Of a stretch of 64,000 nucleotides of DNA, positions 37,216-49,168 are shown piece after piece; positions within the stretch are counted from its first letter, which is position 1, and each line of letters begins with the position of its first letter. A program made the position numbers and the translations under genes. The stretch is taken from positions 4,184,505 to 4,248,504 of the forward strand of contig JAKSZT010053769.1 of the NCBI GenBank assembly GCA_026826555.1, in the 5' to 3' direction. Origin of the DNA: Tolypeutes matacus (lineage: Eukaryota; Chordata; Mammalia; Cingulata; Chlamyphoridae). Below the pieces are notes generated by a model, which worked only from the letters and a program-made list of their open reading frames with translations, ran no database searches and was not told where the DNA came from.

Positions 37216-37788
37216 GTTCAGAGGCAAGAGGAAGTAATATTGAAATTGTAGGTCAGGGAGAACACAATTTACTTTTTAGGTGTGTGGATTGAAAATGCTA
37301 AATTCCAAATATGTTAGAAAACATTTTATTCATTCAAAACTACTTGTTTTTTAACTTTAAACAAAATATAAGAAGTTACTTTTTTCTTTAGTAACATAAT
37401 TAGATTCTGGGATCCAAGGACTAGGAATTAGAAAATTTAGAGTGGTTTTTTTTTTTTTTTTTTTTTTCCTTATTTTATTTGGACATCACAGAAAACAAAA
37501 AATGGGAGCAAATGAATAAGAAAAAATTTAAAAGCTAAAACAATTATTTTAAATAATGTGTGTGTGAATCAAATTAGTTAATATTTAATTTGTTTCCACA
37601 GCTCTGTAACATGAAGAAAGTGATGAAGGACTTAATAATTATTACTCTGATTTAATCAAGTATGAATGTTGTTGGTGTCCAGGTACAAAGGCAGTTTCAG
37701 GTTGAGATATTTTCTTGCTTGCCTGCAACTGAGGGGCTAAGGGGTATAGTTTTCTAGGAGCTACAATAAGGTCTTGATTCCACTGCTT
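37216..37788. other. No gene seen
   Basis: AT-rich sequence with a long T run at 37447-37467 that may be an old A tail on the minus strand. Confidence 0.4.
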
Positions 37789-37821
<33 letters not shown>

Positions 37822-38785
37822 ATATTTTTTTATTTTTTTAAAAAGATACTGAGATTACATAAATGTTACACAAAAAATATAGGGATTCCTATATGCCCCA
37901 CTCCCCACACCTCCCACAACCTCCCACATAAACAACTTCCTTCATTACTGTGGCACATTCATTGCAATTAAATGCATCCTGGGGCATTGCCATTCAGCAT
38001 GGACCATAGTTCACATTGTAGTTTACAATCTCTCCCACACTATTCTGCAGACTATGGGAAGATATATAATGGCATATATTTGTCATTGTAATGCCATTCA
38101 GTATGATTCCCAAGTCCTGAAGGAGCCCTCGCATTACACCTGTCTTCCCCTCCCCCTGCCCCCAGAGCCTCCAGTGGCCACTGCCTCCACATCAATGCTG
38201 TAACTTCTTCCATTGCTAGAATCACAACAAGTTTATAGTAGAATACCAGTAAGTCCACTCTAGTCCATAGTTCATTCCCCAATCCTGAAGATTCTGGGAT
38301 GGTGATGTCCACTCCACCTCTAATTGAGAGGGGGCTTTGATCCCATACAGCCGATGAATGGGGCTCTCTTGTTTGCAGTTGTAGACTCTCTCGTTTCCTT
38401 GGTATGGTGGTTGTCAGTCCTCACCACCTTCTTAGTTGTTGTGGGTGAGTCCAATGAACTGGAGAGTAGGTGTTGCATCTCCACGGAGGCTCAGGGCCTA
38501 GCTGGCACATGGACAGCCCAAAGATTCAAGTCTCTTGGATGTACACCTACCCACTCCAGCCCAAGTATGGAGTCAGGTAGAAGGGACAGATAACCCATGC
38601 ATAGGGAAGCTATAACTGAGTTCAACTCTGCCACTCTCAGGAGCACAAACTACAAAGTAGGACCCACTGGCAAGGCACCAAACTCCAGAGCTATCTGCCC
38701 TGACCAAAGGACCTGGGTGTCTCCAGAACCCTCAGGAGCCGCACTATTTGAGGCAGTATCCGCTTTGGAAAATCTAAATTTTGAC
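37789..38785 (-). repeat. Minus-strand L1 3'-end-like element with long A tail
   Basis: The plus strand opens with a T run at about 37791-37816. It is followed by AGATACTGAGATTACATAAA and a C/A-rich phrase (GGGATTCCTATATGCCCCAC). These resemble the L1 3' UTR pieces at 13550-13850. The body of about 950 bases lacks ORF2 motifs. I infer a relatively young, 5'-truncated lineage-specific L1 3' UTR, with the upper boundary approximate. Confidence 0.5.
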
Positions 38786-40037
38786 ATCAAAATTAGCATC
38801 ATATTCTGTCTTTTACAATCATATTTATTCTAAAATGCACATTTTCAACATTTTGCCAGCTCTGAAATGGGATTGTGTGTCATAGTTTAATAGGCAATAT
38901 TTTAATCACTTTAGTGATAGATAAAATAATGGTGGTTTTGGTAAAAGGCATATATTTTACATTTTCAAATTGGTAGCCTATTGTATGCTGGACTGTGGCA
39001 TACATTATTGTTGCAACAATGCTATAAACATACAAGGAAATAACAAGAACCCTTTCAAATGGCTGATGCAATGCTAAACTGAACAGTCAAAGAGTTTCAA
39101 AGCTGTAGAAGGTTCTCAAATGAGATCAGCATTAGCATCCAATATTGTCACTCAGGTAGCAATCATCACGTATACACACTTGGCCATAAATATTTAACTG
39201 GGTCTCTTTCCTAGAATGAGGATTCATAAGACACAACCAAGACCCAGTGACACTTACTGGGGCAACTGCTGCCAATTATCTCACTCCCCTGCATACATAC
39301 AAAGGTCTCTGGTACCTCAATTGATCCCAAAATTTCTCTTGTAAATTCATTTTTTTCCTGAATTACCATAAATTTAGTTTCTTCCTAACTATCTCAGTGC
39401 TTTTGTAAGCTTTTATAGCAACTTAGTTATTGGGATCTCATACATGGGAAGCAGATGCTCAACCATTTGAGCTACATCCACTCCCCAACTTAGTTTTTTA
39501 ATCATTTGTGGTGGTGACTGTGTTATACTTTGTTGATTCTTTTTTTCATCAAGAGTATCTATCAAAGTTTTGTTTTGTTTCTAATAGCTTAATAAGTGAT
39601 TTCATTTACATTGTACTAGTCTATGTTTTTGATATTCATGAAAGGAATTATCTATTGTAGTCAGAGTTCAGAGTCTTTTAGACAATGCCTCTCGAAGGAA
39701 GGCATTGCACTGACCTAGTGGTAAAATGACCACCTGTAATCAGGGCTATTGCATCTGCTGTGGCCCTTGCAGATAAAATATCCAGCTCAATCTGCTGTAA
39801 ATTTGTTTTATATTTCTTCTTTTAATGGAGCTTCTTATCTAATAAAATAATTTTTTTTTGTCTGATGAGGGAATGTGGTTTTCAGAGATTAGTTCCTTTT
39901 ATGTTCCTCTGAGAGTTTTCTTTTGCTTCAAAGGGAAATATAGAAACTGACTAATTGTTTTCAGATTAAGTGAAATATTGATTTCAATTCATAATATGAA
40001 AATTGTAGTAAAGGTAGAGGGACATTTAAATATATTG
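38786..40037. other. No gene seen; one short SINE fragment
   Basis: Unassigned AT-rich sequence. A reverse short tRNA-like SINE remnant is at 39433-39486 (GGGATCTCATACATGGGAAG, then TTGAGCTACATCCACTCCC). Confidence 0.45.
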
Positions 40038-40609
40038 TATGTTGTATTAGTCTGCCACAGGGGTGCTGATGGAAAGTACCAGAAATCTGTTGATTTTTAT
40101 AAAGGGTATTTATTTGGGGTAAAAGCTTACAGTTACAAGGTCCTAAAGAGTCCAGCTCAAGGTTGCCTTCTCACCAAAGTCAGCTGTCACGTGTTGAAGC
40201 AAGAAGGTTGCTGATCTCTGTCTGGTCTCTTGGGCCTTCTCAGCTGCTCAGCTGCACCATTCTCTTCAGCTGCAAACTGTCAGGCCAATGGCTCATCTCT
40301 CTTCCCCGGGCTTTAGCTGTTTGAGCCTTCTCCTTTCTGTCACATGACAGGGCAATAATGACCAAGTTCTCTCCTCTTCCATGTGTCTTCTTGAGTGAGT
40401 ATCCAATTATATAGGCCCACCAAGGGGGTGGGCACTCTATCTGAGTCACGCCTTTACTGACATGGTTGAATCATACAAGGTAATTTAATCAAGGGCCCCT
40501 TAACTGAATCCAATATAATCAAATGGTATCACACCCAGAATAGATTAGTTTACAAACATAATCTTTCTCTCGTTGGGACTTATAAATAATTTCAAACTGC
40601 CACATATGT
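40038..40609 (-). repeat. Solo LTR with TATGT target duplications
   Basis: The LTR at 40043-40604 is bounded by TGTATTAG and CTGCCACA on the plus strand (TGTGGCAG..CTAATACA in its own sense). The 5-base repeat TATGT flanks it at 40038-40042 and 40605-40609. It is a diverged cousin of the provirus LTR at 32573, sharing ATAAAGGGTATTTATTTGGG and CACGTGTT phrases. Confidence 0.85.
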
Positions 40610-40639
40610 GATAAAAAAGAAGGTGACAGAGGTATAGTG

Positions 40640-40965
40640 ATTTCTGATGCCACACATTTAGATGGTTGGAATGTGCAAGGGTTACTGTGAATTCAACAGT
40701 CCACAGCAGAAGAGGCATTGTTCTGAACTGAGATCAGAAGAACAAAAAGTGATATGAAAGAACAACCATTTGAAGAGTGTTTCAGGCAGAAGCAGCAAGT
40801 GCAAAGAATCTGTGGTGGGAAAGAGTTTGGCATGATAGAGCATTAGAAGAGGCCATTATATCTAGAACATGATAAGCAAGAGGGAAACAGATACAAGACT
40901 GTTGGAGAGAAAACCAGGGGAAAGGAAAGGATCACTAGCACCTTACAGGCCATGATCATAGGTAT
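40640..40965 (-). repeat. L2 LINE fragment
   Basis: Reverse L2: AGGCAGAAGCAGCAAGTGCA followed by TACAGGCCATGATCATAGG, in the L2 order. Confidence 0.5.
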
Positions 40966-41450
40966 TCTTCGTTGCCTACCTAGGTTTCATTTTCACGTTT
41001 TCCATTTCCCTATTTTATGAATCTTACCTTCCTTCATGCAGTGCCTGTGTACTTTGGGGGAAACTGACCCCATCTCCAGCTCCAAGAATGTTTCCTGTTT
41101 GGCTTAGGCTAATCATTCCAATACTTTGGCCATAGTCTTTGGTTCAGGGGAGACATGTAACCCAAGAGAGCCACTGTGGACAAAACCCTGGACCTTTGTT
41201 CCCTCCTTCAGATGGGAACAAGAAAGCCTATTATCCTGATTGTATCCTGTAGACATTTTATAAGCTGTATCTTTGGGAGAAAGTCAACCCTATGGCAGAA
41301 GAAAGCAGAAAATGGGACTTTGACGATAACTTTGAACAGTTCTATTTCTGGATTTCTCTTATGTGAGTCAATAAATTCCCTTTATTATTTAAGCCAACTT
41401 GATTTGGGTTTTCTAATTTCAGCATGCAGAGTCACAGTCCATTGACAAGC
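40966..41450 (+). repeat. Probable old LTR
   Basis: The end phrase GAGTCAATAAATTCCCTTTA, TTTAAGCCAACTTG and GGGTTTTCTAATTTCAGC resembles the polyadenylation and U5 end of an old ERV LTR. No partner LTR or target duplication was found. The family is not certain. Confidence 0.4.
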
Positions 41451-41599
41451 CATTACATGTTTTTATGCCAGAGTGGCATGCCCTTCTTCCATTTTTATAA
41501 AAGTTATTATAGATGGATTTATGCCTTATTAATATGTATCAATAAAGTTGATTTGTTAAATAAGTTTATTCTAGCTTAAATAATAAAGATTTATTGACT

Positions 41600-42250
41600 C
41601 GTATAAGAAAAATCAAGAATTAAGGGAAATATTGCAGGCAATTGTAGTAGTGATTGTCTAGGGTGGTGACATGGGAGATAGACAAAAAGGCATACATAAA
41701 GAATTCACTTTGGAGATAGAACTAATAGCACTTGTTGAGGATTAGCTGTAGGGAATGAGGAATAGGAATAATCATGGAGGACTTCCCCTAAATAATGGGA
41801 AGGTTTTGGTTTGAACAATTAAGATGGTACCATTTACTGAAATGGAGAAGCAATTGGGCTGATGTGTGGGAAACAAACAATTGTTTTGGATATGTTTCTT
41901 TGAGATGTCAAGTACATAGTGTACATAGTGATATATTTGTTATATGTGCGAGTCTGGCACTTGTGGAGAAATCAGGGCTGGAAATAAAACTTGTGAGTAA
42001 TCAGCATATTATTGGATTAAAAATAGCACTAGATGAGGTAGCCTCTGGAAAGATCATAGATTAAAAAGAAAAGAGGGCCTAGGTTGGAGCCACAGGGCTT
42101 TCAAACTTTGAAGGTTGATTTGAAGAGTTTGGGAAGATATTTGGGAAGATTGGCCAAAAATGCAGATGGAAAATCAGAAATATAACAAAAAGAAGAAAAG
42201 ATTTTAAGGGAGGTTTCAGCTATGTGGAATCCTGCTGGGAGTTTGAGTGA
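41600..42250 (-). repeat. L2 LINE fragment
   Basis: Reverse L2 with phrases AAGATGGTACCATTTACTG, TTTGAGATGTCAAGTACAT, and TGAGTAATCAGCATATTATT in family order. Frames across it are by-products. Confidence 0.55.
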
Positions 42251-42413
42251 GGTAGGGAAAGAGAGAACTGTCCATTTGACTGGGCATAATGGAAATCTGA
42301 GTTATTAGAAGTCTTTCAATAATCAAAGAAAAGCAATATTTTGTATTAAGACAGATGTGTTCTAATATCTATACTTTGAAGATGATATTTCATGGGATGA
42401 TGAATCATAATTA

Positions 42414-42821
42414 AGCAGACTATTTTTTTATTTTTTAAGGTTTATTTATTTATCCCCCCTTCCCCCTTCATTGTTTTGTGCTCGCTGTCTGTCTCTGTGT
42501 GTTCTTTTGTGTCTGCTTGTCTTCTCTTTAGGTGGCACTGGATCTTGGGACCTTCCAGAGTGGTGAGAGGCTGCTCAATCTCTTGTGCCACCTCAGCTCC
42601 TTGGTCTGCTGCATCTCTTATTGTTTCTCTTCTGTGTCTCTTTTTGTTGCGTCATCTTGCTTGCCAGCTCTCCGCGTGGGCCAGCACTCTGCGTGGGCCA
42701 GCTTGGAGCACGGGCCAACTTGCTTTTCAGCAGGAGTTCCCAGGAATCGAATCCTGGACCTCCTATGTGGTAGACGGGAGCCCAATTGCTTGAACCACAT
42801 CTGCTTCCCAAGCAGACCATT
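42414..42821 (-). repeat. Long DAS-type SINE (dimeric)
   Basis: Minus-strand head GGGAAGCAGATGTGGTTCAAG near 42810, B box in GGATTCGATTCCTGG, a CACGCAGAGTGCTGG partial duplication, GATGACGCAACAAAAAGAG, and second tRNA-like unit near 42530-42600. The tail is at 42425-42455. AAGCAGAC.AT flanks it on both sides (42414 and 42810). Confidence 0.85.
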
Positions 42822-44919
42822 TGATTAAAAGTAATGATTTTATCCCAAATAACCCTCAGGTCTTTTGTGGCTCTGACTCCAACCAGCAAAAAGAATTTAA
42901 AAGTATTCCCATTTTCATTTGCACTTCTCAAAGAACATTAACAGAGATCCATGTCATAACTCATAGCTACACTTCTCTTAAATCCCTTTTCTTTTCTCCT
43001 TTATTTCTTTCAAATATTTACCTTTTAGAGAGAATGTGTTTGTGTAGGTGTGCCTGTCTTTCTGTCTCTCCCGAATATTGTCCCCAAATCTCCACCAAAT
43101 TCATGTCCCCTACTTTCTTTTTTATCCCTCCTCCCCCATGAGTTGCCATGCTGCCTTTTCCTAGTGGCTGCTGAGATTTTTGTTCTAACTGCCAGCCACC
43201 TCATTCCTGGATGATTGGAAGGCCCAGACACTGCATTTCTCTGGGCCTTTCTCCTGGGGGGAAATGCAATGGCCTCTCATAAGCCATGTTCTTCTCTTAC
43301 TCTGATTGCTTTTTCCTTGTAGAGAGATTCAGATGTATCAAATTATCTTCTTTCTTAGATCTAATTTTCCAGCCATGCTAGATGAAAGAGTTGATGCTAA
43401 GTAGATCAAACTACTTAGTTTTTGGATGAAGTATTTAAAATACATAAAATTTCTTACTGGTACTAATTTTCAAAAGTCAAAATACTAACCATATTGTAGA
43501 AGACATAAACCATTTACTGCATCTGTGAAATTAACTTTCATTCCAAAGACTGACTCTTGCTTTTCTTTTGTTACTGCTTTTCATTAAAGTTATGTGTTTT
43601 CCATAATGTCATCACCCCATTGAAATCCATCTGTCTCACCCCGACTCTCCCAATCCCTGTGGTGGGATTGCTATTTCAAGCAGCAGGGAAGCCAGATTAA
43701 ATACTAATCTTCTCCTCTTCAAAAAGGATATACAAAACAAAAACAAAAAAAACAGGCCCACATAGAAAAGACAGGTATACATATCCTTGCTCTAACATGA
43801 AACTAATATTCTGTTAATCCTGTTGAAACTTTACTCAAATTCTTTCATCAATGCATTCATACCTAAGATAAAAAATGACCACTGTCATATTATGGGAAAA
43901 AAACAGTATACATTATAAGAGAAAGAAAAGTAGATAGTCTACATTTTCTGGCTGAAGTTGGGAACTTGACTGGTGTCCTTTTATTAAAGCCAAAATATGC
44001 TTCGACAGTATATTTTCAAGAGAATGGGAGAAACCTAGTGATTCCTGAATACAGCTCACTATGTGCCTGCCTTCCAAATCCTTTCCTTTATTGGTCTGGG
44101 CAGAATTTAAGCATGAGAAAAAACAAAGTTGGCTCATTCACCTACTTCCTACAATACTTTAAATGCTGAGGTGTCCTAAAACTTCAGGTATTCATAGGAC
44201 GCTAAGCTGAGAAGTTTTTTCTTGTTTTTTCTGGTCCAGTGCAAATATTTGTCTATTGACAAATGCATCAGTCTTTAGAATCGTAAATCCACCATCTGCT
44301 TAAAATGAGCCAACACCTACCTGTGTGGAGACGGACGCAGGCTGGTATCCTGTTCTTCTGGCTCCTAACTGACGCTGTGGAGCCCTCGTTTGTTTGAGCT
44401 ACCCCATGCTAATATTGCCTGATAAAATTCCAAAAAGGTGTGTGCATTTGTCGCTACCCATAAAGAATACTTCCAGGTTCTCTTATAGAAAAAAAAATAC
44501 GTGTTTTTCTTTATAGTAATGGGCTAGAAAGAGGCTAAATTGCTATCAGTTTTGTGTAGGTGAATGCATTTGTGGATTCTCCACTCTGATGTTCTAATAC
44601 GAATACGAGGAATGAAATAAACTAATAAATTATCTGCGGTTATGTCAAGTATGAACGCTCACATTAGCTGAGAGAGAAAGAGCACTTCATTGTACCTCGC
44701 AAGTGCTAAGAGTATGACAGCAAAATGGACATTCTTGCATTGTGGTTTGTCTTTTTAAATAGTCAGTTCCCATTTAAAGACATTTGACTGACACCTCGCC
44801 CTAGAGCTCTCCTTGAAATGCTTACTCTCTCCACTTAACAATAAGCTTATGAATCTGAAAATGAATTTTTAGTGGATGAATTTTTATTGTTCCTTGAAGC
44901 AGATTCCATTGCTTTTTTT
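42822..44919. other. No gene or named repeat; 44160-44760 is repeat-free and CpG-bearing
   Basis: This is the longest stretch with neither a recognised repeat nor a retrocopy. The 44160-44760 portion keeps several CpGs (GGACGCAGG, TGACGCTGTGG, TACGAATACGAGG, GAACGCTCAC) in otherwise CpG-poor surroundings. No frame is convincing. Confidence 0.4.
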
Positions 44920-45125
44920 AAAGAAGCCTTCCAGGGAAGCGGCTGTGGCTCAATCAGTAGGGCTCCCGTTTACCATATGGGAGGCCCCGGGTTCGGTTCC
45001 TGGGGCCTCCTGGTGAAGGCAAGCCCGCCCGCACGGCGTGGTTAGCTGACCCAACGAGCACAAACAGCAACGGGGGGATAAATGAATAAATAAATAAAAT
45101 CTTAAAAAAAAAAGAAGCCTTCCAG
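44920..45125 (+). repeat. Intermediate DAS-type SINE with clear target duplications
   Basis: GGAAGCGGCTGTGGCTCAAT head, GGTTCGGTTCC B box, GCCCGCCCGCACGG middle, AATGAATAAATAAATAAAAT tail. AAAGAAGCCTTCCAG at 44920-44934 repeats after the tail at about 45111-45125. It is likely one of the younger copies. Confidence 0.9.
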
Positions 45126-46145
45126 AGGACAAACATTTCAGTGTCATCACATATCTGCTATTTCTTGGTAAAGTGATTCCCTGAAGGACTTGCCTCTGAG
45201 ATCGTCTTTTTTGCAGGGAAAACCGAATACAAAATGAAAACAGAAAGATGACTGGTTGTTATATTTTCAGATTATTAAAAGTTTTGAAACAAATGATCAA
45301 GGATTTTTATCAAAGTTTCAGACTGATATCAATGTGCCTGACCAAGAAACATGATTGTTTAAGACATGTTATGTGCCAAATCCAGGTATGAAATAAAATT
45401 GAGCTAAACCTGCTCTTTTGAGGGCATATTGCTTTACTCTGCAATTTCTATTGTTTCCAAAGATTTATATGGTTAGTGTAAATGAAATTCTTAAATGTCC
45501 CATAGGATCAGTAACATCGGAAGTAAATGACTTCAGTGTGTTACTAGAGCCAGATTTTAGGTAGAATAGGTAGTTTTAAGGGGGCAGTTGAAAGCCCCTC
45601 TTACTATTGTTACCTGAAACCTCTAAAGTTTTGGTGTCCTCAGCTTTCCACTTTTAAGCTTGAAAATATAGGTGGAAGTATCATTGATCACAAACACTTC
45701 ATGAAAGATTAATTTACGTAGCTTCTTTGCCCAAGAAGGCTCTCTAAGTGGAATTGGACAAAGGGCGGATAAAGTTTGGAAAAGGACCGGGGAAAGCAAA
45801 AGAAATTATGGAGAACAAAGGTCCTGTATCAAGGGTTTACCTAGAGCAGGTCTGGAAGGGAGGGACTCTGGGTAGTGAGTGATGTTGAGAGGACAAGGTA
45901 TAACTCAGGCAGAGATCTTTAAGGAAGTGAACGCTGCCAAAGGTAAACTGTCTTCTTTTAACTTTTCCTATGGGTAACAGTGTATAGCATTATAAAGTAA
46001 TATCACTAGGTCATTTTAGATCAACAATATGCAATGGTGGAGGGTGGGTTACAGGATAATGGAATCAACCCAAGGACTTTTTCATACTACAATGCCCTTC
46101 TATTCTTGACCCCAAGGATTCTCAAGTTGAGCATCACAGTTATAC
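45126..46145. other. No gene seen
   Basis: Unassigned sequence. No supportable frame or repeat. Confidence 0.45.
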
Positions 46146-46700
46146 TGAGTTTTTTTTAAACAAATCAGTTTTATTGATATATATTGATAAAGCATACAAT
46201 TTATCCAACGTGTACAATCAATGGTATTTGGTATAACATAGTTGTGTGTTCATCATTTCAATTGTTATTAAAGCATTTTAATTACAATAATAATAATAAC
46301 AAAGAAGCAAGAAAATTCCTCACCTCTCAATCTCTGTTTCCCCTGCTGTACATAATTGCTATTTCTGGCTATTCTTGTACAATTATTTGTTTATTAAAGC
46401 AGTTTTATTGAGATATAGTCACATACCATATGATCTATCCAAAGTGTATAATCAATGGCTTTTAGAATAATCACAATGTTGTACATTCACCATCTCAAAA
46501 CTTTTAGAAGAATTTCATTATTCCAAAAAGAAAGACACCACACCTAAGCATTCCTTCCTCAGCCTTACATAACCACTAATGTAATTTCATCTTTATAAAT
46601 AGATTCATATTTACATATCATATAAATGGAATCATACACTATGTAGTACTCTGTGTCTGGACTCCTTCATTTAGTATGTTTTTTTTTTTTTTTTCTGATA
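46146..46700 (-). repeat. Two old L1 3' UTR fragments
   Basis: Both pieces start with an L1 3' UTR phrase in reverse: TCAGTTTTATTGATATATAT at 46166 and AGCAGTTTTATTGAGATATA at 46398, each followed by the AAGTGTATAATCAATGG-type phrase. Confidence 0.65.
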
Positions 46701-48694
46701 TTAAGTTTTGTAGTATTAACCTACATTTGTTCAGCTTCAAGGAGAAACAGTCTTATATATGCAATTTAACCCATATTCATAGTATACTGAGCTTTGAAGG
46801 CTGATGGAAGTTTGTCATCTGATTTCTTGGGAGGTGGGGACTCAAGGCTGGAAATGGAAGGATTTCCTAAATGCTGCTGTAAAATATATTTGAAATCAAT
46901 GTTAACTGCCCTTCTTTAAGGGCATAATCTAAATATTTTAGTTGTAAAATTTATCAGTTTTTGTTAAAGCTTATGTTTTCCACAATATACAAATATAAGA
47001 CAGCATAGTATGGTGGCTAAGTGTGTAGATTCTGGAGCCAAATTGCCTGGGTTTGAGTTCTAGTTCTACTATTTCACTGTGTGACCTTGTTAGCAAGTTA
47101 TTTAAGCTCTTTAATTTCAGCTAACTCATCAGTAAAATGGGGATAACAATACTTCACATTTGTGGTGAGCTGTCAATGATACAATCCATGCAAATCCTGT
47201 ATAGTGCCAGGAGCATAGAAAATGTTCAATAAATATCTGCTTTAGTGATAATGAAAAATACCAAATATGATAATCAGTTCTTTCTCTGGGCATAACTTTT
47301 GCTTTTTGAATCAAAACCACAGCATTGACTTAAGATATTTCGTAACTTTTAACTAAATCTCTGACATAAAACCCTTTGGTTATTCAGATACTATGTAATT
47401 GGGCATAAATTTGTTTGCAGCTTAGAACTAGAATCTGACAAATTTAATGTGAGAAATGACTCTTCCAACATCAGGAGTTCTTTTTAAATGTGTACTGGGA
47501 AGTTTTGGTATTTCTTTACCCATCATGAGAATATTGCAAATTGGGATGGGAGAGAAAGAATGTGTTCCCCTGGAAAATAACTATATTTCCCAAAGTTGCG
47601 TTAATCAATAATCAGTAAAAATACAGTTGTATGATTATAAGGCTATGGGCATTGGATGTGTTCCAGAAAAGATATTCATAAATGGAATCACTGAAAACAC
47701 CGGGAGAGTTAAGTGCTTAACGACATTCCATAGTGGATCTTCTTCACAATTCTCAACTCTCCCAATACTCACATAATTTTGTGAAAGAGATTATGGGGAG
47801 TGAAGAGACTTTCTGCTCCCCAGTGGCTTTACATTTAGCAAAGGAGATAGATGTTGAACAAGAAACAATTTTAAAAAGCAGAAAAAATGTTTTTCTTTAC
47901 TCAGTAGGGATGTTCATGAATATACTGATTGTGTATGATGCATCATTTTAAGTACAATTGTGTTTTAAGAAGTACTAGTGTCACTCAAGCAAACCTCTAT
48001 AAACATCTATAGTATGTAAATCAGTATGTTCAAAAAGTAAGTTTGTCTGAAGTTTGGCACACTATTTTATTAACCCTACTCTAAAATTCTAAATACTCTA
48101 CAAAGTCAACTCTGTATAGTTGCTGTGTTTTAGAGTTAAACCAATTAACAGGAATATCTTAAGCCTCTATGGAATGCCTCATTCTCTATTTCATTATATT
48201 GATTTCCATAATGATGGAGAACATTCTTGTATCACTCAAGATTCATAGGTGCTGCATCTGTGTGAAGCCTGACAGACCTACAAGGTGGGTGGGTCATCTC
48301 TCTGCTGATCCCATGTCATTCTACTGCATTGTTTAATAAAGAGTTATTTCCCTTCAGCCATATACCTTACCACTAGACTGTGAACTCCTCATGGGTAGCA
48401 AAATTGCCTTTTTTTTGGTCTAGTTCAGGTTTATATTCTCAATACCAAACAGACCATCCGGCACAGAGTAGAAATTAAATATTTGAATACTTGGGAAAGA
48501 TAAAATGCTATAAAAACAACTGACAATTTTTTGAACTCAGAAATTGAGTAATTGAGTTTAAATACAAAATAAAGTTTGACATCTTAGATAAAAAATAAAT
48601 CATAGGGAGGAAGTGGGGGAGGCTCTAGAGGGCAACTTTAGAGTTGTCAGAGTTAGCAAATAAAAAGACAGGACAACTTGTTAAATTTCAGATA
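46701..48694. other. No gene; MIR and L2 relics
   Basis: A sense MIR at 47000-47240 (TATGGTGGCTAAGTGTG, TAAAATGGGGATAACAATAC, TGTTCAATAAATATC) and a sense L2 3' end at about 48360-48500 (CTAGACTGTGAACTCCTCAT). The rest is unassigned. Confidence 0.6.
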
Positions 48695-49168
48695 AACACT
48701 ATTAGTCAGCCAAAGGGGGTGCTAATGTGAAATACCAAAAATGGGTTGGTCTTTATAAAGGGTATTTATTTGGGGTAGAAGTCCACAGATACCAGGCCAT
48801 AAAGCATTAAGTTTCTTCTCTCACCACAGTCCATTGCCACGTGTTAGAGCAAGACAGCTGCTGGCGTTTGCCACGGTTCAGCTTCTGGGGTTCCTCTCTT
48901 CCCGGGGCTGCATTTCTCTCCCAACAATCAGGCAAACGGCTTGCTTCTCTTCTCCTGGGGCCTTCTTTCCAACATCAAAACTGCTTCTCAAAAGACTGCT
49001 TCAACTGTCCTTTGCCTTGCCTTTTATATTCAATTCCCCGCCCCACCAAGGGGTGGGGCTCAACGCCCTAATCCTAACCTAATCATGCCCAGATTAACAG
49101 ATCAGTTTACAGGCATGATTCAGTTATATTTTTGGAATTCATAGTTACATCAAACTGCCACAAACACC
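48695..49168 (-). repeat. Solo LTR with AACAC target duplications
   Basis: The LTR at 48700-49163 is the reverse of the provirus LTR (TGTGGCAGTTTGATGTAACT start, with a TATAAAAGGCAAGGCAAAGG promoter region). The 5-base repeat AACAC flanks it at 48695-48699 and 49164-49168. The terminal two bases at the 48700 end are altered. It is close in sequence to the LTRs at 30592 and 32573, so it gives the uninterrupted form. Confidence 0.88.

Noticed and set aside
44935..45010. A free-standing tRNA gene
   Set aside because: A-box and B-box phrases are present, but the element continues into the SINE body and tail with target duplications, and the cloverleaf is incomplete.
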